Of a stretch of DNA of 64,000 nt, positions 17,433 through 26,224 are shown piece after piece. The stretch lies in contig NZ_JAMXXN010000002.1 in NCBI RefSeq assembly GCF_024129435.1, positions 174,651 through 238,650 of the forward strand. The letters are read 5' to 3'. The DNA is from Acinetobacter lwoffii (lineage in GTDB: Bacteria > Pseudomonadota > Gammaproteobacteria > Pseudomonadales > Moraxellaceae). Position 1 is the first letter of the stretch. Every line of letters starts with the position of its first letter. Both the position numbers and the translations under genes were made by a program. The notes under the pieces are model-generated. The model saw only the letters and a list, made by a program, of their open reading frames with translations, searched no databases and was not told the DNA's origin.

Positions 17433-18908
17433 TTACCAGATATCTGATTTGACTTTATCTTTAAATTTAGGATGATTATCCAGCTTAAACTCAGGCTCTT
17501 TCGCGCCACGCTTCAACTGACCGGTATAGTCTTTGAGCAACATCAGCAGGAAGGGCATCAGCAACAGGATTGCGATCAGGTTGATACTTGCCATCACGCC
17601 CATGAACAGATCTGCCATATTCCAGATCAATGGCACACTGGCGATAGAACCGAAATACACCATGATCAAAACAAAAATCCGGAAGATCAGCATCACCCGG
17701 CGATTGTTATTGATGAACTGCACGTTTCCTTCGGCATAGGCATAGTTACCAATAATTGAAGAATAGGCGAACAGGAATAAAATCAAAGCCAGGAAGTCAT
17801 CGCCCCAAGCCCCAATCTGGCTTTCCAGTGCCATCTGGGTCAAGGTCACGCCTTCAAAGCCTGCATTTTCATACAGACCCGAAACCAGAATAATAATCGC
17901 GGTACATGAACACACCACAAAGGTATCTACAAATACTCCGAGCATCTGTACCAGACCCTGGTTGACCGGATGTTTGACATCGGAAGCTGCAGCGGCGTTC
18001 GGTGCCGAACCCATCCCTGCCTCGTTAGAGAACAGACCACGCTTGATGCCCATCATCATGGCCATAGATACCATGGCACCAAAGAAACCACCAGCGGCGG
18101 CTTCAAACTCAAAGGCTTTACTGAAAATGAGCTGGAAGATGGATGGGAGCAAATCGTAATTGATGACCGCAATATACAAAGCCACAGCCAGATAAAGCAC
18201 AGCCATAAACGGCACAAAGCTTTCCGCGACTTTTGCAATCCGTTTAATTCCGCCAAAAATGATCACCGCAGTCATAAAGACCAGAAACAATCCAACCCAG
18301 GAGATTTCCAGATTCAGGCCGCCTAATGGCAGAATCAGGTTCGCCTGATCCCAGCCCCAGGCATGAGAAGTCGCTCCGGTAATGGCATTGGCCTGAACTG
18401 CATTGAAGACAAAACCATAAGTCGTGATCAATGCAATCGCAAAGACAATCCCGAGCCATTTCTGTTTCAGGCCTTGGGTAATGTAATAAGCTGGTCCACC
18501 ACGGAATTGCTGGTTTTTGTTATCTCGCACCTTAAACAACTGGGCCAAAGAGGATTCAACAAAAGCAGAACTCATGCCCAGAAAGGCAGTAAACCACATC
18601 CAGAAAACGGCACCGGGGCCACCAATTGCAATCGCAATGGCAACACCCGCGACATTGCCCACCCCGACCCGGCTTGCCAGTCCAGTGACAAAGGCCTGAA
18701 ACGGGGTAATGCCGTGCGTATCCTGAACCTTGCCACGGCTATTTTTCATGACTTTCATGCTGTGCCAGAACAAACGAATTTGTACTGCACCCGTCATGAT
18801 CGTGTAGAAAATACCGACTGCGACCAGAAACACCACCAGAAAATCCCATAAAGGGCCATTCAGGGCATTAATCCAGCCGAGTAAGGTTTCATTTAACTGA
18901 TCATTCAT
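17433..18908 (-). CDS. Sodium:alanine symporter (AGCS family)
   Basis: A 491-residue inner-membrane symporter with about 11 hydrophobic helices. Family features: GIFYTIMTGAVQIRLF near the start, GVGNVAGVAIAIAIGGPGAVFWMWFTAFLGMSSAFVESSLAQ (about 83-125), and GLFSNEAGMGSAPNAAAASDVKHPVNQGLVQMLGVF (about 290-325). It imports alanine or glycine together with sodium. The gltS-like gene ends 45 bases upstream on the same strand, so the two sodium-coupled amino acid carriers may be one operon; no promoter was placed between them. Confidence 0.93.
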   Translation of the reverse strand: MNDQLNETLLGWINALNGPLWDFLVVFLVAVGIFYTIMTGAVQIRLFWHSMKVMKNSRGKVQDTHGITPFQAFVTGLASRVGVGNVAGVAIAIAIGGPGAVFWMWFTAFLGMSSAFVESSLAQLFKVRDNKNQQFRGGPAYYITQGLKQKWLGIVFAIALITTYGFVFNAVQANAITGATSHAWGWDQANLILPLGGLNLEISWVGLFLVFMTAVIIFGGIKRIAKVAESFVPFMAVLYLAVALYIAVINYDLLPSIFQLIFSKAFEFEAAAGGFFGAMVSMAMMMGIKRGLFSNEAGMGSAPNAAAASDVKHPVNQGLVQMLGVFVDTFVVCSCTAIIILVSGLYENAGFEGVTLTQMALESQIGAWGDDFLALILFLFAYSSIIGNYAYAEGNVQFINNNRRVMLIFRIFVLIMVYFGSIASVPLIWNMADLFMGVMASINLIAILLLMPFLLMLLKDYTGQLKRGAKEPEFKLDNHPKFKDKVKSDIW

Positions 18909-18953
18909 GTCACATCCTTATGAGCCTATGACTCATCGTATCAGGCATAAAAA

Positions 18954-20192
18954 TTATGCAAAAAACTTCAAAATCATCTGAATAACAGTAGCATTGATTA
19001 AGTCAACGAAGAACGCACCACATAATGGAACAATCAGGAAGGCCTTATGCGACGCACCATACATATTGGTAATCGCCTGCATATTGGCAACCGCTGTTGG
19101 CGTTGCGCCCATACCGAAACCACAATGCCCTGCTGCAAGTACCGCAGCATCGTAGTTTTTACCCATGATGCGGAAAGTTACAAAACCGGCATACAAAGCC
19201 ATGGTGATGGTCTGTGCACCCAGAATTACCATCAATGGTCCTGCAAGGTCAGCCAATTGCCATAATTTCAATGATAACAATGCCATCGCCAAGTACAGCG
19301 ACAATGAAGCATTACCGAACACATCAATCGCGCGATCGAAAATCTGAACTTTGAAAACACCTTCCAGTACATTACGCAGGATGACACCACCCGCCAATGC
19401 CCAGACAAATGTTGGCAGTTCAAATGCAGTACCTTTACTGAAACCCGTCATAAACTCTGCAAAAGCCAAACAGCCTGCAAATAGACCCAAGGTCGTGATT
19501 GCATTATCAGCGGTAATTAAACGCACCTGATGCGGATATTCAAACGGTACATATTCGCTGGTGGTGCTGTCCATTGGCGTATTGTCACGCGTTTCAATTT
19601 GCTGATCGGTACGCGCAGTCGCCAGGTTATAACGGTTGATCAGCAACTTGGCTAAAGGTCCGCCAATAATACCGCCGATAATCAATCCAAAAGTCGCACT
19701 GGCCATACCTAGTGCCAGCGCCCCCTGAATACCATGTTCAACTTCAAAAATTTCCCCCCATGCACCCGCAGTACCATGACCACCGGTTAAGGTAACTGAG
19801 CCTGCAATCAGGCCAATCAACGGGTCAATACCCAATAATGTTGCCAGACTCATGCCGACCGCATTTTGCAAAATAATGAAAGCCGAAACAGCAAACAGGA
19901 AAATAACCAGACCGATCCCACCTTCACGCAACTTGGAAAAGTTGGCACTCAGACCAATCGAAGCAAAGAAAATCAGCATAAAGCTGGTTTGTAATTCTGC
20001 ACTGGTGGTGATGCTATATCCCCACAATGAATGCACCAGCAATGAGATAATCGCCGCAACCAAACCGCCCGCAACCGGCTCAGGAATATTGTAACGTCTT
20101 AAAAAATCGATTTTATTAACCAGGAATCGGCCGAGTAACAAAACAATGACTGCGGCAATCAAGGTATAAAATGCGTTAAAAGTAAAATCCAT
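18954..20192 (-). CDS. gltS: Sodium/glutamate symporter GltS
   Basis: A 412-residue inner-membrane protein of the usual GltS length. It has the two-repeat layout with reentrant loops: LTGGHGTAGAWGEIFE (about 134-150) and AAGHCGFGMGATPTAVANMQAITNMYGASHKAFLIVPLCGAFFVDLIN (about 354-400). It imports glutamate with sodium. It lies just upstream of the AGCS gene on the same strand. Its own upstream region is an unusually long 902-base spacer, so it is probably independently controlled. Confidence 0.95.
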   Translation of the reverse strand: MDFTFNAFYTLIAAVIVLLLGRFLVNKIDFLRRYNIPEPVAGGLVAAIISLLVHSLWGYSITTSAELQTSFMLIFFASIGLSANFSKLREGGIGLVIFLFAVSAFIILQNAVGMSLATLLGIDPLIGLIAGSVTLTGGHGTAGAWGEIFEVEHGIQGALALGMASATFGLIIGGIIGGPLAKLLINRYNLATARTDQQIETRDNTPMDSTTSEYVPFEYPHQVRLITADNAITTLGLFAGCLAFAEFMTGFSKGTAFELPTFVWALAGGVILRNVLEGVFKVQIFDRAIDVFGNASLSLYLAMALLSLKLWQLADLAGPLMVILGAQTITMALYAGFVTFRIMGKNYDAAVLAAGHCGFGMGATPTAVANMQAITNMYGASHKAFLIVPLCGAFFVDLINATVIQMILKFFA

Positions 20193-21094
20193 AATTTTTT
20201 GCCCAAGATGATTTTGAATTTTTTATTTTTCTAAAAGTTATGGAGTGCGCTAGATTTCTAGCTCGCTCATTAGATGTTCATCTGGAAATATCCTGATTTG
20301 ATCTATCACCTTTAGAAAAACAAACCGATTTATCATCTCTTTCAAACTTATGAATATCATCATCACGATCATATTCAACAAATGAGAGATTTATAAAAGC
20401 AACACCTTTTCTATTCCGATACTCAGTCTGTTGTAAAATTGCAGACAATTTTCAAACAGATGCGCATGCTGGTAAAAAAACTGTGTTTTAAGCTCAAAAA
20501 AAACATTCAGTGCTTGATGAGTGCTTTCAACCTAAAGACTTCATTCAAGCCATCTGGAATCGCGTTATTTAAAACAGATCTTAATCACGAAATGCATGAA
20601 TTAAGATGAAAAGTCGTACATTATGCTGTTTCTTCGTATCAGGTTTTATTTCTTTTTATTAGCAATAGTTAATTTACCTATAAAAAATAATTATAAATTC
20701 TCATTTTTATATGAAGATTAATCTATATTTTAATTCAAAAAAAATATTAATCTTTTACTCGACACAAAATGAAACAGGGATCTTGAAATTAAATTATCTT
20801 GATTTTCAGTCAAAATAAACCAGTTCTCTGTGTGAAATTGTTATTGTTGAATGGTTCAAGCACTTGGGTTTTAAGCCATTTTTTAAATCAAAGACCAACT
20901 TTATGACTAAATCCATTGCTATCACTTAGGCGATTTATGCTCAGCTAAAAGAATGCGAAATTTAATTATTCAAGTCATTTTGCTGATAAATTGTTTTTTC
21001 AGCTGGCGAAGAATTAAATTTTCCTATCCCCCGTTCTGTTTGTTTAGTTTATAGTCATTGCAAACTCAATAAGGATATTCGACTGGACCCCATA
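20193..21094. other. Intergenic region, 902 bp, no gene seen
   Basis: The longest gene-free stretch in the window, very AT-rich, between the divergent gltS and nitroreductase genes. I read all frames: the longest plus-strand frame I could find is about 35 codons with no ribosome site. No tRNA, terminator or repeat was recognised. It might hold a small RNA or a decayed gene, which sequence reading alone cannot show. Confidence 0.5.
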
Positions 21095-21802
21095 ATGGAT
21101 CAAAATCTTGTTCATGCTGTAGATCACACCATCACTTCTCGCCATTCAGTGCGTGCTTTTTTAAATACCCCCGTTAGTACAGACACCTTAAAAGAGATTT
21201 TGACGGTGGCCAGCCGCGCGCCCTCAGGAACCAATACCCAACCCTGGAAGGTGTATGTGGTAACAGGTAAAAAGCGTGATGAACTCGTGCAACGTGTCTG
21301 TCAGGCACAAATGCAAATCTATGCAAATCCTGCATTGTCACAGCAGTATCAGGAAACTTTCGCCTACTATCCTGAACAATGGATCTCGCCATTTATTGAA
21401 CGTCGTCGTGAAAATGGCTGGGGTTTATATGGCTTGCTGAATATTCAAAAAGGCGAAAAGGAAAAAATGGCGCGTCAGCAGCTGCGTAATTTTGAATTAT
21501 TTGATGCCCCTGTCGGCTTATTTTTTACTGTACATCGGTCTTTGGCGATTGGGTCCAAAATGGATGTTTCCATGATGATCCAGAATGTCATGCTGGCAGC
21601 AAAAGCCCGCGGTCTGGACACTTGCCCGCAGGCAGCCTGGAATCACTTTCACCCGATCGTGCTTGATCTGGTCGGCGCACCCGATGATGAAGAGCTGGTC
21701 TGCGGTATGGCACTGGGTTATGCCGACCCAGAGCAAATTATTAACAGCTTTATTACCCCGCGCGTTCCCGTAGAAGAATTTGCCGTGTTTATCGATGAGT
21801 GA
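21095..21802 (+). CDS. Nitroreductase family FMN oxidoreductase
   Basis: A 235-residue cytosolic flavoprotein. The family opening ITSRHSVRAFLN (about 13-24) binds FMN phosphate, then ASRAPSGTNTQPWKVYVVTG gives the second FMN contact, and the C-terminal half has DVSMMIQNVMLAAKARGLDTCPQAAW and MALGYADPEQIINSF. It would reduce nitro groups or quinones with NAD(P)H. The start is supported by AAGGATAT some 20 bases ahead only weakly, so an alternative is possible. A strong 10-bp hairpin lies just after its stop. Confidence 0.9.
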   Translation: MDQNLVHAVDHTITSRHSVRAFLNTPVSTDTLKEILTVASRAPSGTNTQPWKVYVVTGKKRDELVQRVCQAQMQIYANPALSQQYQETFAYYPEQWISPFIERRRENGWGLYGLLNIQKGEKEKMARQQLRNFELFDAPVGLFFTVHRSLAIGSKMDVSMMIQNVMLAAKARGLDTCPQAAWNHFHPIVLDLVGAPDDEELVCGMALGYADPEQIINSFITPRVPVEEFAVFIDE

Positions 21803-21809
21803 TGCAAGC

Positions 21810-21835
21810 AGGGCTAAGCCAACTTGCTTAGCCCT
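21810..21835. terminator. Hairpin after the nitroreductase gene
   Basis: AGGGCTAAGC at 21810-21819 pairs perfectly with GCTTAGCCCT at 21826-21835. There is no clean T tract right after it, so it may be a weak terminator or a transcript-stabilising hairpin. Confidence 0.5.
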
Positions 21836-21878
21836 CTGTCCAGACCAGTATTTTTATTATCTGAGAGGCAGCCAGCAT

Positions 21879-23096
21879 CTATGCATTTTTTAGGCTGGGC
21901 ATGTTGATTTTAAAAATCGCCCAAGCAGAAATACCGACAAAAACCAGCATGATCAATGCCATATTCAGTAAAGCATGCCAGATCAGAAAATTCAGTAATA
22001 CACCGCTCAATAAACCACAGACAAATTGCATACTGCCCATAATGGCACTTGCAGTTCCTGCCCGCTCGCCCTGTTTAGCCATTGCTAAAGCCATGGCATT
22101 CGGACCAGTAAACCCAAGGGCTGCCACAACAATAAACATGCCTAACAACACCCAGAGCACAGAATCGACATCCAGACAGCCGAGCAAGATTAACCCTAAT
22201 ACACCGGCAAACTGCAGGCAGGTGCCGATTTTCAGGCGCTGTAATATCGAGAAACGCCCAGCCAGACGTTTATTCAAGGTCGAAAACAGCATGATCCCGA
22301 AGGCATTGGCACCAAAGGCGTAAGCAAACTGCTGCTCGGTCAGTTGATAACGATCCATCAGAATGGCAGAAGAAGCGCTGATATAACAGAACATCACCGC
22401 ACCGGAAAAACAGCCGGCATAGAGCGGGCGTCGAAAGCTTGGATCCTGAAAAATAGTACGGTACAAACTTAATACCTGCTGGAAGTTCAGCTTGAGACGG
22501 CGTTCTGGCTCCAAGGTTTCTTTAAATAGAAAATGTACACAGGCCAGACTCAACAGACCGCAGCCCATCAGCACCAAGAAGATCACATTCCATTCATAAA
22601 ACATTAATACCCAGGCCCCCAGACTCGGGGCGATGATTGGTGCAATCGCAGTCACAATCATCATGCTGGCAAAGGCCTGAGCTGCTGAGTGCATATCCAG
22701 ACGGTCACGAATTGCAGCACGTGCCATGACCACGCCAACACAACCACCGAGGGCTTGCAGAATCCGTGCAGCGATCAGGCTCCATTCATCCTGCGCAAAG
22801 ACACACAGCAAACTTGCTACAATGTATAAGCACAACCCAAAATACAGCGGTGGTTTACGCCCAACCCGGTCACTGATCGGACCATAAATCAGTTGCCCGA
22901 TCGCCAGACCGAAGAAATAAGCCGGCAAGCTATTGGAAACCATTTGGGTACTGACACCAAAATCTGCTGCCATAGCCGGTAAGGCCGAAAGATACATATC
23001 AATGGATAAAGGCCCGAGTGCACTTAAGGTCGCCAGCAAAACAATCCAGGACATGGCATAAGGTTGTTGTACTATTTTATTCGATGTCATAAGCAT
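21879..23096 (-). CDS. Bcr/CflA-family MFS efflux transporter
   Basis: A 405-residue inner-membrane protein with about 12 hydrophobic helices. It has DMYLSALPAMAADFGVSTQMVSNSLPAYFFGLAIGQLIYGPISDRVGRKP (about 32-82), the Bcr/CflA opening with the MFS motif A GPISDRVGRKP, and RILQALGGCVGVVMARAAIRD for the second family block. It would export drugs such as bicyclomycin or chloramphenicol, or sulfonamides, by proton antiport; the substrate here is unknown. It is convergent with the nitroreductase gene and divergent from the YccS-like gene, and no regulator is adjacent. Confidence 0.92.
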   Translation of the reverse strand: MLMTSNKIVQQPYAMSWIVLLATLSALGPLSIDMYLSALPAMAADFGVSTQMVSNSLPAYFFGLAIGQLIYGPISDRVGRKPPLYFGLCLYIVASLLCVFAQDEWSLIAARILQALGGCVGVVMARAAIRDRLDMHSAAQAFASMMIVTAIAPIIAPSLGAWVLMFYEWNVIFLVLMGCGLLSLACVHFLFKETLEPERRLKLNFQQVLSLYRTIFQDPSFRRPLYAGCFSGAVMFCYISASSAILMDRYQLTEQQFAYAFGANAFGIMLFSTLNKRLAGRFSILQRLKIGTCLQFAGVLGLILLGCLDVDSVLWVLLGMFIVVAALGFTGPNAMALAMAKQGERAGTASAIMGSMQFVCGLLSGVLLNFLIWHALLNMALIMLVFVGISAWAIFKINMPSLKNA

Positions 23097-23234
23097 GAAG
23101 ATTTAAAACGCTAATATGCAGACAAATTAACACAGTGCATAGTATGATTTAGCCTGAAATGAAGATTTATAAATATACTATTTTCATTAGCCTATTCAGA
23201 TTCAGCTCTAAGACTGCAGTATAAAGGACGACCT

Positions 23235-25409
23235 TTGAAATCTTGGCTCACTCGTCTCAAGCAAACCACCTATAATACGACCTTGATGTATAACCTGCGC
23301 ATGATGACGGCATTTGCAGGTACCGCCTTTGTTCCCTATTTTATGGGACAACAATTGATGACGATTCCACTGACTTTAGGCGTGGTCGCAGCCGGTTTAA
23401 GCGATATTGATGACCGCTTTTCGGTGCGGATATTAAATCTGCTCTATACCTACATTGGCTTCTTTATTACCGCAGTGGGTGTATATCTGCTCTATCCCTA
23501 TCCTGTGCTGTTTGCCTTGGCCTTAATTGTATCCTGTATTGCCCTGATTTTGCTGGGTTCACTAGGGCGACGCTATGCCACGATTTCCTACGGCTGTCTG
23601 GTGATTTCCGTTTATTCCATGCTCGGGGTGGAGCTGTTTGATGAATGGTATAAACAGGCTGGTTTATTGGTCATCGGCGCGATGTGGTACGGTCTGCTGT
23701 CGACCATCAGTTTCCTGACTTTCCCTGCCCGGCTGGCGCAAGACAAGCTTGCCATTTCCTATTCTGCGCTCGGTGATTTTTTATATGCCAAGTCCAATCT
23801 GTTTGATGTGGACATGACGCCGAAAAGCTATCAGCAGAGCATGATTGAACTCTCGCTTGAAAACGGCAAACTGATTGCGATTTTCAATGAGATGAAAACT
23901 GCCCTTTTAACTCGTCTGAAAGGTGACCGTGGGCAAAAAGATACCCGTCGCAGTCTGCAATATTATTTTGTGGCGCAGGATATTCATGAACGTGCCGATT
24001 CAGCACATATTGATTATCAGAAATTGGCCAAGATTTTCCAGCATAGCGATATCCTGTTCCGCTTCCAGCGCATCATGTCAATTCAGGGCAAAGCCTGTAA
24101 GGACCTGAGTGAAAGTTTACTGATGCGCAAACCCTATGTGCATAACCAGCGCTTCAAGCATGCCTTTGATAACCTGAGACAGTCTCTGGATAAGTTACGT
24201 CAGGAGCAGCAGTATGATCAGGTCTGGATCAATTCCTTATTTGCGCTGTTTCAAAACCTGAAATCAATTGATGCCCAGTTACGCAACCTGGAAACCGAGC
24301 AGAATATCAAGTCCGAGCGTTTCAAACATATCGAGAACCAGCTTAGAGATGATGACCTGAAAGGCTGGGATGACATCAAGATTCGGATTAAGCAGCATCT
24401 GACCCCAGAATCGGTGCTGTTCCGGCATGCCATTCGCCTGTCGATTGTGCTGCTGATCAGCTATATTTTTGTACAGGTCAGCAATATTGAATATGGTTAC
24501 TGGATTTTATTGACCGCACTCTTTGTCAGCCAGCCCAACTTTAACGCCACCAAACGGCGTTTACGTCTGCGTATTATCGGTACGTTGGTCGGTATTATCC
24601 TCGGTTATGCCATTTTATATTTTGTGCCGTCCATCGAAGGACAATTATTGCTTCTGGTACTGAGTGGGATTCTGTTCTTTGAATTGCGCAGTAAACAGTA
24701 TGCACAGGCCACCGCCTTTATCACGATTTTAGCCCTGATCAACTTCAACCTGGACGGTATGGGCTATGCCGCGGCCATCCCGCGTATGATCGACACCTTG
24801 ATTGGCTGTGCGATTGCCTGGTTCGGCGTCAGTTTTATTTTTCCAGACTGGAAGTTCCGGCGTTTGCCGCGCAGTATCAAACGCAGCTTGCAGGCAGAAG
24901 CAGATTATTTGAGTGAAGTAATCGAGCAGTATAAATCGGGACGTAATAATGGCTTGAAATATCGGATTGTGCGCCGTACGGCCCACAATACCGATGCAGA
25001 GGTGGCTTCACTGATTTCAACACTGGCCACTGAACCGGATATTGATCCGGTACAAAAATCGCTGGCCTTTGAGTTCCTGTGTCTGAATCATACTTTTATC
25101 AGTTATATTGCCGCACTGGGCGCACACCGGGAAAAAATTGAAGATCAGGACATTCTGAATTTACTAGACAAAGCACTTGAGAACATTCGTGGTGCATTGT
25201 TACGAGATGAAATGCCCGATTTAAGTGCGCAAAATATGATTGCCCATATTCGCCAGCGCCTGGCTCAAGATCAGGAGCAAGATCAGAAATCCCTGATCAT
25301 TTTGCAGCAACTGTCTTTAATGTTCAGCATTTTAAAGCAGTTGAGCCAACTGAAACAAAGTTTGAGTCATGAGCGTGATGAACAGGCCACTGAATTAGGT
25401 TCATTATAA
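23235..25409 (+). CDS. YccS/YhfK-family (FUSC) membrane protein
   Basis: A 724-residue inner-membrane protein with two hydrophobic blocks, about 20-165 and about 395-520, separated by a large helical soluble domain (about 175-395). This FUSC-like layout matches YccS and the related aromatic-acid exporter AaeB. The block ESVLFRHAIRLSIVLLISYIFVQ followed by YWILLTALFVSQPNFNATKRRLRLRIIGTLVGIILGY is the family hallmark. The transported substrate is unknown. It uses a TTG start at 23235; upstream CGACC is not a good ribosome site, so the true start may be slightly later. Confidence 0.88.
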   Translation: MKSWLTRLKQTTYNTTLMYNLRMMTAFAGTAFVPYFMGQQLMTIPLTLGVVAAGLSDIDDRFSVRILNLLYTYIGFFITAVGVYLLYPYPVLFALALIVSCIALILLGSLGRRYATISYGCLVISVYSMLGVELFDEWYKQAGLLVIGAMWYGLLSTISFLTFPARLAQDKLAISYSALGDFLYAKSNLFDVDMTPKSYQQSMIELSLENGKLIAIFNEMKTALLTRLKGDRGQKDTRRSLQYYFVAQDIHERADSAHIDYQKLAKIFQHSDILFRFQRIMSIQGKACKDLSESLLMRKPYVHNQRFKHAFDNLRQSLDKLRQEQQYDQVWINSLFALFQNLKSIDAQLRNLETEQNIKSERFKHIENQLRDDDLKGWDDIKIRIKQHLTPESVLFRHAIRLSIVLLISYIFVQVSNIEYGYWILLTALFVSQPNFNATKRRLRLRIIGTLVGIILGYAILYFVPSIEGQLLLLVLSGILFFELRSKQYAQATAFITILALINFNLDGMGYAAAIPRMIDTLIGCAIAWFGVSFIFPDWKFRRLPRSIKRSLQAEADYLSEVIEQYKSGRNNGLKYRIVRRTAHNTDAEVASLISTLATEPDIDPVQKSLAFEFLCLNHTFISYIAALGAHREKIEDQDILNLLDKALENIRGALLRDEMPDLSAQNMIAHIRQRLAQDQEQDQKSLIILQQLSLMFSILKQLSQLKQSLSHERDEQATELGSL

Positions 25410-25494
25410 TTTGGCTGATTTTGGAACAATATACTCACTGAATTGGTACAATTAGTGCTAAACTTTTTACAGTTTAAAATCTGCTAATTTCACT

Positions 25495-26055
25495 ATGACC
25501 GCGAAAAATTTATACGCTTATACCCTACAGCCTGTGAACTATGAAATTTCAGAAGCCGAGCAGCGTCATGCTCAGCTGGTGATCTGGCGTAGTACCAATA
25601 AAATTGGCATGAAAGCATGGCTGATCATGGGTGCTGTTGTTGCACTTTCTATTCTGGGCATTCTGCTCCTGAAGAACTATTCTACCGTGTTCTGCTGGGT
25701 GGCCATTATCTGTGTAGTGTTGTATTACCTGATCCGTACCTTTGGTCTGGAATGGTATGTTAAACGCAAGATGAATGAATTTCCGGTACAGGAAATCAAG
25801 GGTGTTCGCCTGGGCGTACAACCACATGGCATCGTGATGCGCCAGAAAATGGGCATGCAAGAAGGTGTTGGCGCGATTAGCTGGAAAGACATCTATGAAT
25901 GGTACAACACACCAGAATTCATGTTGGTCAATTTCAAAGTAAAAGGCCAGCAAGGTGCGTATATCCTGCCGAAACGTCTGGACAGCAAAAACTTCTCTTT
26001 CGCCACGATTCGCAAGCATCTGGAAGCCGAAGTCGGCGCAGCAAAACAAATCTAA
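25495..26055 (+). CDS. YcxB-like membrane protein, 186 aa
   Basis: A 186-residue protein with two adjacent hydrophobic helices (about 40-60 and 63-83) and a C-terminal soluble domain of about 100 residues. The pattern (PVNYEISEAEQRHAQLVIW, then WKDIYEWYNTPEFMLVNFKVKGQQGAYILPKRL) matches my memory of the YcxB-like family, whose function is unknown. It follows the YccS-like gene by 85 bases on the same strand and ends with a clear terminator, so both could be one transcript. Confidence 0.75.
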   Translation: MTAKNLYAYTLQPVNYEISEAEQRHAQLVIWRSTNKIGMKAWLIMGAVVALSILGILLLKNYSTVFCWVAIICVVLYYLIRTFGLEWYVKRKMNEFPVQEIKGVRLGVQPHGIVMRQKMGMQEGVGAISWKDIYEWYNTPEFMLVNFKVKGQQGAYILPKRLDSKNFSFATIRKHLEAEVGAAKQI

Positions 26056-26073
26056 ACTGTTCTTTTTTCAGTG

Positions 26074-26106
26074 AAAAACCTCCTGCCCCGGCATGGAGGT
26101 TTTTTT
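26074..26106 (+). terminator. Rho-independent terminator
   Basis: AAAAACCTCC pairs with GGAGGTTTTT around an 11-base loop, ending in a T run. It separates the YcxB-like gene from the PepSY reductase gene. Confidence 0.9.
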
Positions 26107-26121
26107 AATCTTAAAACAATA

Positions 26122-26146
26122 AATGATAATGAGAATAAATATTATC
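26122..26146. promoter_or_regulatory. Candidate Fur box
   Basis: AATGATAATGAGAATAAAT (26122-26140) followed by ATTATC matches the repeated-hexamer style of ferric uptake regulator sites (consensus GATAATGATAATCATTATC). It lies about 80 bases before the preferred start of the reductase gene. Recognised by eye only. Confidence 0.55.
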
Positions 26147-26224
26147 CTCAACACCTATAATTCGGGCTTAAACTTCAGTTATAATTTTGCCACTTTTATA
26201 GATCTCACCCTTAATCTGACGACC

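Noticed and set aside
18363..18851. 162-residue plus-strand frame inside the AGCS gene
   Set aside because: Antisense shadow of a clearly conserved transporter; no start signal.
20720..20830. 35-codon plus-strand open frame in the 902-base spacer
   Set aside because: No ribosome site, AT-biased composition and no resemblance to a family.
26123..26224. Longer N-terminus for the PepSY reductase (34 extra residues)
   Set aside because: It would start inside the Fur-box-like site, has no ribosome site, and the family begins near the first membrane helix at 26225.
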